From contig JASHVI010000092.1 in NCBI GenBank assembly GCA_030039525.1, positions 1 to 8,800 on the forward strand: a stretch of 8,800 nt of DNA, written 5' to 3'. The translations under genes and the position numbers were made by a program. Source of the DNA: Thermoplasmata archaeon. Its GTDB lineage: Archaea; Thermoplasmatota; Thermoplasmata; Lutacidiplasmatales; UBA184. Below are positions 5,069 through 8,800 of the stretch, piece by piece. Positions within the stretch are counted from its first letter, which is position 1. Every line of letters begins with the position of its first letter. The notes beneath the pieces were generated by a model that did not search any database, had not been told where the DNA came from, and saw only the letters and a list, made by a program, of their open reading frames with translations.

Positions 5069-6967
5069 ATGCGAGCTACCAACCGGACGAAGGAGATCCA
5101 CGGGCTGCTAGCAGACATGCTGCCGGAGGGGGTCACCCTTTCCGACATCGAGCTCGAGGGCCCTTTCGTCGTCCTGTACACGAAGGAGCGCGACGCCCTG
5201 CTCCAGCGACGGGAGCTGACCCGGGCCATGTCGGCCAAGATCGGCCGGAGCATCCTTGTGCGGAACGACCCGAAGGGACTCCTTCCTACCCGCGAGGCCG
5301 AGCGCGAGATCCGTCGCCTCGTCCCGCCCGAGGCCGACATCCAGGGGATCTACTTCGAGCCGGAAACCGGAGAGGTTGCGGTCGAGGTCATGAATCCCGG
5401 GCCGGCCATCGGGATGGGCGGCAGCAAGATCCAGGAGGTTCGCTCGCGCATCGGATGGAATCCGGCCGTCCTACGCTCTCCCCCGATCCCGTCCAAGACC
5501 GTCAGCGAGGTTCGGACGCACCTTCGCAACAGCTTCGACGAACGTCGCGCGTTTCTGAAGCGGGTCGGAGCGCAGATCTGGCGCCCTCCGACCGCGGGCG
5601 AGCCATGGACCCGAGCGGTGGCGCTGGGTGGGTATCGCGAGGTCGGGCGCAGCACGAGCCTGCTCTCGACGCCGAGCTCCAAGGTGCTCGTCGACTGCGG
5701 GATCCATCCCGGATCCGATCAGACCCCATTCTTCAGCGCGCCGGAGCTGCTTCCGCTCGACACCCTGGACGCGGTGGTCGTGACCCACGCGCACCTCGAT
5801 CACTGCGGGCTGGTCCCGACGCTCCTCAAGTTCGGATACACCGGGCCGATCTACTGCACCGCGCCGACCCGGGACATGATGACCCTGATGCTCCTAGACG
5901 CGATCAAGGTCGGCCGCTCCGAGGCACGTCGGAATCTCTACGATTCCTCCCATGTCCGCGATCTGGTGGCGCGTACCATCCCTCTGCGCTGGGGAGAGAC
6001 TGCCGACATCGCGCCCGACGTGCGGCTGACCTTGTACAACGCGGGACACATCCTGGGCTCCTCGATCTGCTACTTCGAAACGGAGCGAGGCTCCCACCGC
6101 ATCGCCTTCTCGGGGGATATGAAGTACGAGCGGACATGGCTCTTCGACGCCGCCGACAGCCGCCTCCCGCCGATCGACACCCTCGTGATCGAGTCCACCT
6201 ATGGGGGCGCCAAGAACTTCCAACCAAGCCGTCGGGAGGCCAGTGCCGCCTTCAGCACGTTCGCGGCCAAGGTCCTCGCCCGCCACGGGCGGCTAGTGGT
6301 ACCGGTGTTCGCCGTAGGCCGCTCGCAGGAGATGATGCTCGTCCTCGAGCAGGCGGTCCGTTCGGGGAGGATCCCGCCCGTCCCGGTCTACTTGGATGGA
6401 ATGATCTTCGAGGCGACCGCGATTCACGCCGCCTACCCGGAGTACCTCAACGGAGGGCTGCGGTCCCAGATCTTCCAGCAGTCGGACAACCCGTTCCTGT
6501 CGGACATCTTCCATCGCGTCGACTCCACGCAGATGCGCGACCGCATCGTGGACTCGACCGAGTCGTGCATCGTCCTCGCGACCAGCGGGATGATGAACGG
6601 GGGCCCGGTCATGGAGTACTTCCGGTCCTGGGCTCCCGAGGAGCGGGATGCCCTGTTGTTCGTCGGCTACCAGGCCGACGGGACCCTGGGCCGCCGTCTG
6701 CAGGGGAGGCTCGCCACCGTCTCGCTGATCGAGGACGGGCGTCCGGTTCCCGTGAGCGTCCGGATGGAGATCGCCACCATCGAGGGGTTCTCGGGCCACT
6801 CGGACCGGAGACAGCTCATGGAGTACATCGCGGCGGTCCGGCCGCGTCGCCTGCTCGTGAACCACGGCGAGGAGAGCCGGGCCCTCGATCTGGCGGCCAG
6901 CGCCCACCGTCACTTCGGGATCGAGACCCGGGCGCCGTCCAATCTCGAGTCGGTCCGTATCCTCTGA
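5069..6967 (+). CDS. aCPSF1: aCPSF1/FttA, archaeal KH-beta-CASP transcription termination nuclease
   Basis: This is the archaeal homologue of CPSF73, which cleaves nascent RNA and terminates transcription (FttA in Thermococcus). From ATG 5069 it has 632 residues, the usual size. Residues 1-140 hold two KH-type domains, with the GMGG loop at 115-118 in the second. The metallo-beta-lactamase core follows: HAHLDH (240-245), GHILGSS with H327, and SGD with D350. Beta-CASP motifs are ESTYGG (motif A, E375), VPVFAVGRSQE, YLDGMI, LATSGMMNGG, GYQADGTLGRR, GFSGHSD (motif B, H577) and VNHGE (motif C, H599). All zinc and catalytic positions look intact. A GTG at 5045 would add eight residues, but the ATG matches the family N-terminus (the EIHGLLADMLP helix). 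No clear TATA box lies at -26, so the message probably has a leader through the hairpin-rich spacer. The 3' end overlaps the speB 3' end. Confidence 0.96.
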   Translation: MRATNRTKEIHGLLADMLPEGVTLSDIELEGPFVVLYTKERDALLQRRELTRAMSAKIGRSILVRNDPKGLLPTREAEREIRRLVPPEADIQGIYFEPETGEVAVEVMNPGPAIGMGGSKIQEVRSRIGWNPAVLRSPPIPSKTVSEVRTHLRNSFDERRAFLKRVGAQIWRPPTAGEPWTRAVALGGYREVGRSTSLLSTPSSKVLVDCGIHPGSDQTPFFSAPELLPLDTLDAVVVTHAHLDHCGLVPTLLKFGYTGPIYCTAPTRDMMTLMLLDAIKVGRSEARRNLYDSSHVRDLVARTIPLRWGETADIAPDVRLTLYNAGHILGSSICYFETERGSHRIAFSGDMKYERTWLFDAADSRLPPIDTLVIESTYGGAKNFQPSRREASAAFSTFAAKVLARHGRLVVPVFAVGRSQEMMLVLEQAVRSGRIPPVPVYLDGMIFEATAIHAAYPEYLNGGLRSQIFQQSDNPFLSDIFHRVDSTQMRDRIVDSTESCIVLATSGMMNGGPVMEYFRSWAPEERDALLFVGYQADGTLGRRLQGRLATVSLIEDGRPVPVSVRMEIATIEGFSGHSDRRQLMEYIAAVRPRRLLVNHGEESRALDLAASAHRHFGIETRAPSNLESVRIL

Positions 6968-7878
6968 GCCCGGCTCGCCCGCACCGCCCCGCGTCGGGGA
7001 CGGGCTCCGCCACGTCGGTGCTCGACACGTAGAATGGCCTCTCGGGCCAAGCGAGCCGCGAGCAAGGCGGTGTTTCCGTGGTCCCACGGAGGGGAGACCT
7101 CCATGATGTCGATTCCCACGAGCCGGTCGGCGGCGGCCCCGATGATGGTCTTCACGTCGACTGGGTTGAGTCCGAACGGCTCGGGCGTCCCCGTCGCGGG
7201 CGCGAAGGAAGGGTCGACCACGTCGATATCGAGGGTGATGTAGACCTCCTTCGTGCCCAGCTCTTGGAGGGCGAGATCGGCCACGGCTCTTGCTCCTCGC
7301 TCCCGGAACGCATCGCTGGGGTGGACCCGCATCCCGAGCCGGTCGTTGTCCCGTTTCTCATCCTGGGACATCGACCGGACGCCCAGGTGGACCACTCGGT
7401 CGGCCCCCAACAGCTCGACCATCCGGCGGGCGGAGCAGGCGTGGCTCCGCCGGTCGTTGAGGTAGTGATCTCGAAAATCCAGGTGGGCGTCCAAGTAGAG
7501 GACCCCGAGCGACCGGGACCGGTCGACCGCTTCGAGAACGGGTACCGAACACGAGTGGTCCCCGCCGAGGGTGATGGGAAATTTTCCCGCGCGCCAGATG
7601 GGCGTGAGGAGCTCCCGGACCCCCTCCGCCATTTCCTCCGCGCTGCCGAACTCCTCGGAGTTGCCCAGGTCGTGGATCGGAACGTCGGACAGGTCAAGGT
7701 CGGTCTCGTAGTTGTAGGACTCGAAATTCCAGGACTGCTGGCGGACCACGTCCGGGGCGAAACGGGCCCCGGGGCGGAACGAGGTCGTCCGGTCGAACGG
7801 GATCCCCAGGATGATGTAGCGGGCCTCCCGGTACGAGGCTCGGGCGTCCGCGAATAGCGGCAGCTGCGTCGACGGCAC
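6910..7878 (-). CDS. speB: Agmatinase / ureohydrolase-family enzyme
   Basis: Ureohydrolases of this type hydrolyse agmatine to putrescine and urea in polyamine synthesis, using a two-metal (usually Mn) centre in the cytoplasm. The 322-residue protein has every metal ligand: GGDHS (H108), DAHLDFRD (D130, H132, D134) and DIDVVDP (D217, D219). SHACSARR (145-152), ATGTPEP (228-234) and IMEVSPPWDHG also match agmatinase. The start is GTG 7878, with GGAGGG nine bases upstream and 29 bases after the nikR stop; an in-frame extension further upstream would run antisense-like through nikR and has no domain. About 35 Arg-rich residues follow the core, making it longer than usual, and the last 58 bases overlap the aCPSF1 3' end on the other strand. 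It is probably cotranscribed with nikR. Agmatine is the likely substrate; arginine-, guanidine- or other guanidino-specific relatives share these motifs. Confidence 0.9.
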   Translation of the reverse strand: MPSTQLPLFADARASYREARYIILGIPFDRTTSFRPGARFAPDVVRQQSWNFESYNYETDLDLSDVPIHDLGNSEEFGSAEEMAEGVRELLTPIWRAGKFPITLGGDHSCSVPVLEAVDRSRSLGVLYLDAHLDFRDHYLNDRRSHACSARRMVELLGADRVVHLGVRSMSQDEKRDNDRLGMRVHPSDAFRERGARAVADLALQELGTKEVYITLDIDVVDPSFAPATGTPEPFGLNPVDVKTIIGAAADRLVGIDIMEVSPPWDHGNTALLAARLAREAILRVEHRRGGARPRRGAVRASRAQRIRTDSRLDGARVSIPK

Positions 7879-7887
7879 GATCCGCGG

Positions 7888-7893
7888 CCCTCC
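7888..7893 (-). promoter_or_regulatory. Shine-Dalgarno that fixes the speB start
   Basis: On the minus strand GGAGGG (7893-7888) lies nine bases before GTG 7878. It is the clearest ribosome binding site in the window and supports translation of speB from a shared message with nikR. Confidence 0.6.
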
Positions 7894-7907
7894 GGTCCCC
7901 CGGTCCC

Positions 7908-8432
7908 TCAGTCGCGGTGGGGATGCTCGTGTCCGGTACTTCCCCCCGCCACCGCCGGGGTGCCGAGGGAGTATCGACCGAAGGCGATGCCTTTCACGCC
8001 GCGCAGGTCCTCGGCCGCGTTGACGACCTCGTCGCGCTTCCCCACGAGGCCGATGAGCTGCATGCAGGACCCGGCCTGCAGATGGACGTGAGAGGAGGAC
8101 CGAACGTGGCCCCCCCAACGATGCTCGACAGCTGCGAGCCGCTTGAGGACGTTCGGGGCATCGTGTCGGTAGATCAGGAGGACGCTCGCGACCGAGTCGG
8201 AGTTGGGATCGCCCAGCTCGTGCTCGGCCAGCTCCTTGCGGATCAGGGCGCGAATGGCTTCGGAACGGCTCGGTGAGTTGCGCTCCCGGACCCAGCTGTC
8301 CAACAAGGCGAGGAGGTCCGGCTCGAGCGAGACCCCGAGGCGCACCACGTAGGCGTCCTTGCGTTTGCGACCGCGCGGAGTCCGGTTCGGCTTGGCTGCT
8401 GCTCGAAGCGAAGGACGCGCGACTCCTCTCAT
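7908..8432 (-). CDS. nikR: NikR, nickel-responsive ribbon-helix-helix repressor
   Basis: NikR binds nickel and represses nickel-uptake genes. From ATG 8432 the protein has 174 residues. After a basic tail (1-27, with RGRKRK) comes the RHH DNA-binding domain: YVVRLGVSLEPDLLALLDSW (28-47) and SRSEAIRALIRKEL (56-69). The ACT-like nickel domain follows. By spacing from the cysteine, the four square-planar ligands of E. coli NikR (H76, H87, H89, C95) correspond to H104, H115, H117 and C123, in VEHRW and SSHVHLQAGSC. GVKGIAFGRYSL (145-156) matches the usual C-terminal strand. A His-rich tail, GHEHPH, follows. An in-frame TTG at 8525 could add 31 residues but would run through the dyad at 8516-8527, so ATG is preferred; CTTATG at 8473-8468 may be its TATA box with a short leader. 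It is divergent from a NiCoT permease and upstream of speB. Confidence 0.93.
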   Translation of the reverse strand: MRGVARPSLRAAAKPNRTPRGRKRKDAYVVRLGVSLEPDLLALLDSWVRERNSPSRSEAIRALIRKELAEHELGDPNSDSVASVLLIYRHDAPNVLKRLAAVEHRWGGHVRSSSHVHLQAGSCMQLIGLVGKRDEVVNAAEDLRGVKGIAFGRYSLGTPAVAGGSTGHEHPHRD

Positions 8433-8508
8433 GCCGACGTACCCGAGCCGCAAGCCTCGGTTCGCCTCATAAGGGCTGGGCCGCGGCGCCGCCCCCGACG
8501 ATTCCGCG

Positions 8509-8535
8509 TTGTTACGATTGAGCAATCTGCCACAA
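8509..8535. promoter_or_regulatory. Candidate NikR operator in the nikR-NiCoT intergenic region
   Basis: GATTG-AG-CAATC (8516-8527) is a perfect inverted repeat flanked almost symmetrically by TTGT (8509-8512) and ACAA (8532-8535). It ends immediately before the NiCoT TATA box, in an AT-richer island between the two divergent genes. A tetrameric RHH repressor needs this kind of two-fold site. It does not resemble the E. coli GTATGA-N16-TCATAC operator, so the link to NikR rests on position and symmetry only. Confidence 0.45.
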
Positions 8536-8544
8536 CCCTTAAAC
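8534..8544 (+). promoter_or_regulatory. Box A promoter of the NiCoT gene
   Basis: AACCCTTAAAC has its TTAA core (8539-8542) centred 27-28 bases before GTG 8568, fitting a leaderless transcript. It touches the inverted repeat on its left, so a repressor there would block TBP/TFB binding. The reverse strand reads GTTTAAGGG and could also serve nikR. Confidence 0.6.
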
Positions 8545-8567
8545 TCCGACCCAAATCTGGTCGCGCT

Positions 8568-8800
8568 GTGTCCTCATCTCCGGCGGAGGTCTCCAACCCC
8601 CTCACCGAGGTCCGGAACCCCATCGTCCTTTCTCGGGCCGAGTGGCTCAAGGTCGTCCTCATCTACGCGGGTATCGTTGCCGCGACCGGCCTCGGGATCT
8701 ACGCCACGTTCTGGATCGGCAAGCAGTACGCCATCTTCTGGGCCCTCGGCATCCTCGCGTACACCTTGGGTCTGCGGCACGGCGTCGACGCGGACCACAT
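8568..8800 (+). CDS. NiCoT-family nickel/cobalt permease, N-terminal part (3' end outside window)
   Basis: NiCoT permeases (NixA/HoxN type) carry nickel or cobalt ions into the cell. The first 77 residues are visible, starting at GTG 8568, which sits at the leaderless distance from a TATA box. After a short hydrophilic N-terminus (about 25 residues) come a membrane segment at about 27-49 (LKVVLIYAGIVAATGLGIYA) and a second at about 53-69 (QYAIFWALGILAYTLGL). That second segment runs into RHGVDADH (70-77), the HX4DH signature that binds the metal in transmembrane segment II and defines this family. The frame stays open to the window edge. The gene is divergent from nikR, the classical arrangement for a nickel-repressed importer, so nickel is more likely than cobalt. 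The remaining segments cannot be checked. Confidence 0.9.
   Translation, partial: MSSSPAEVSNPLTEVRNPIVLSRAEWLKVVLIYAGIVAATGLGIYATFWIGKQYAIFWALGILAYTLGLRHGVDADH

Noticed and set aside
5876..5892. ATGATGA followed by CTGA, resembling C/D-box RNA motifs
   Set aside because: It lies inside the conserved aCPSF1 coding sequence (MMTLML) with no terminal stem or paired C'/D' boxes.
4561..7032. 823-residue plus-strand open frame overlapping aCPSF1
   Set aside because: It is an out-of-frame shadow: Arg/Pro/Gly-rich, no domain, and it covers the well-supported PIN and aCPSF1 genes in another frame.
7078..7857. 259-residue plus-strand open frame opposite speB
   Set aside because: speB has every ureohydrolase metal motif on the other strand; this frame shows no recognisable domain.

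Overview
The window is GC-rich DNA from an archaeon. The archaeal evidence is: a 632-residue KH/beta-CASP termination nuclease (aCPSF1/FttA); a tRNA-Val with no encoded CCA; several AT-rich TATA-like boxes centred about 25-28 bases before a start codon or tRNA 5' end, as expected for leaderless archaeal transcripts; and frequent GTG/TTG starts. A GC-rich member of the Thermoplasmatota is my best guess. That placement is inference; nothing here proves it.

Layout. At the left edge the 3' end of purA (adenylosuccinate synthetase) is followed 21 bases later by a LysO-type membrane exporter, and then by tRNA-Val(CAC), whose promoter abuts the lysO stop codon. After a spacer comes a leaderless gene for a secreted protein with a signal peptide, six N-glycosylation sequons and six cysteines. 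A 485-base stretch with no convincing gene follows. Next are two divergent genes around a shared AT-rich promoter region: a GmhA-like SIS-domain sugar-phosphate isomerase on the minus strand and an Fe/Mn superoxide dismutase of a divergent subfamily on the plus strand. Downstream of the dismutase are a solitary PIN-domain protein with an incomplete acidic active site, a hairpin-rich spacer, and aCPSF1. On the minus strand lie agmatinase (speB) and, just upstream of it, the nickel regulator nikR. The 3' end of speB overlaps that of aCPSF1 by 58 bases. At the right edge, divergent from nikR, the first 77 codons of a NiCoT-family nickel/cobalt permease are visible, with its HX4DH motif.

How the genes work together. 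The clearest functional unit is the right end: nikR with all four nickel ligands, a divergent NiCoT permease, and between them an AT-rich dyad just upstream of the permease TATA box that could be a NikR operator. speB sits 29 bases behind nikR with its own Shine-Dalgarno, which raises the question of a nickel-linked ureohydrolase. The rest is ordinary housekeeping: purine synthesis, amino-acid export, oxidative-stress defence and transcription termination/RNA processing. I found no CRISPR array, insertion sequence, phage genes or strong sign of horizontal transfer. No clearly new multi-gene system is visible. The most interesting leads are the nickel locus and the active-site substitutions in the SIS, SOD and PIN proteins.
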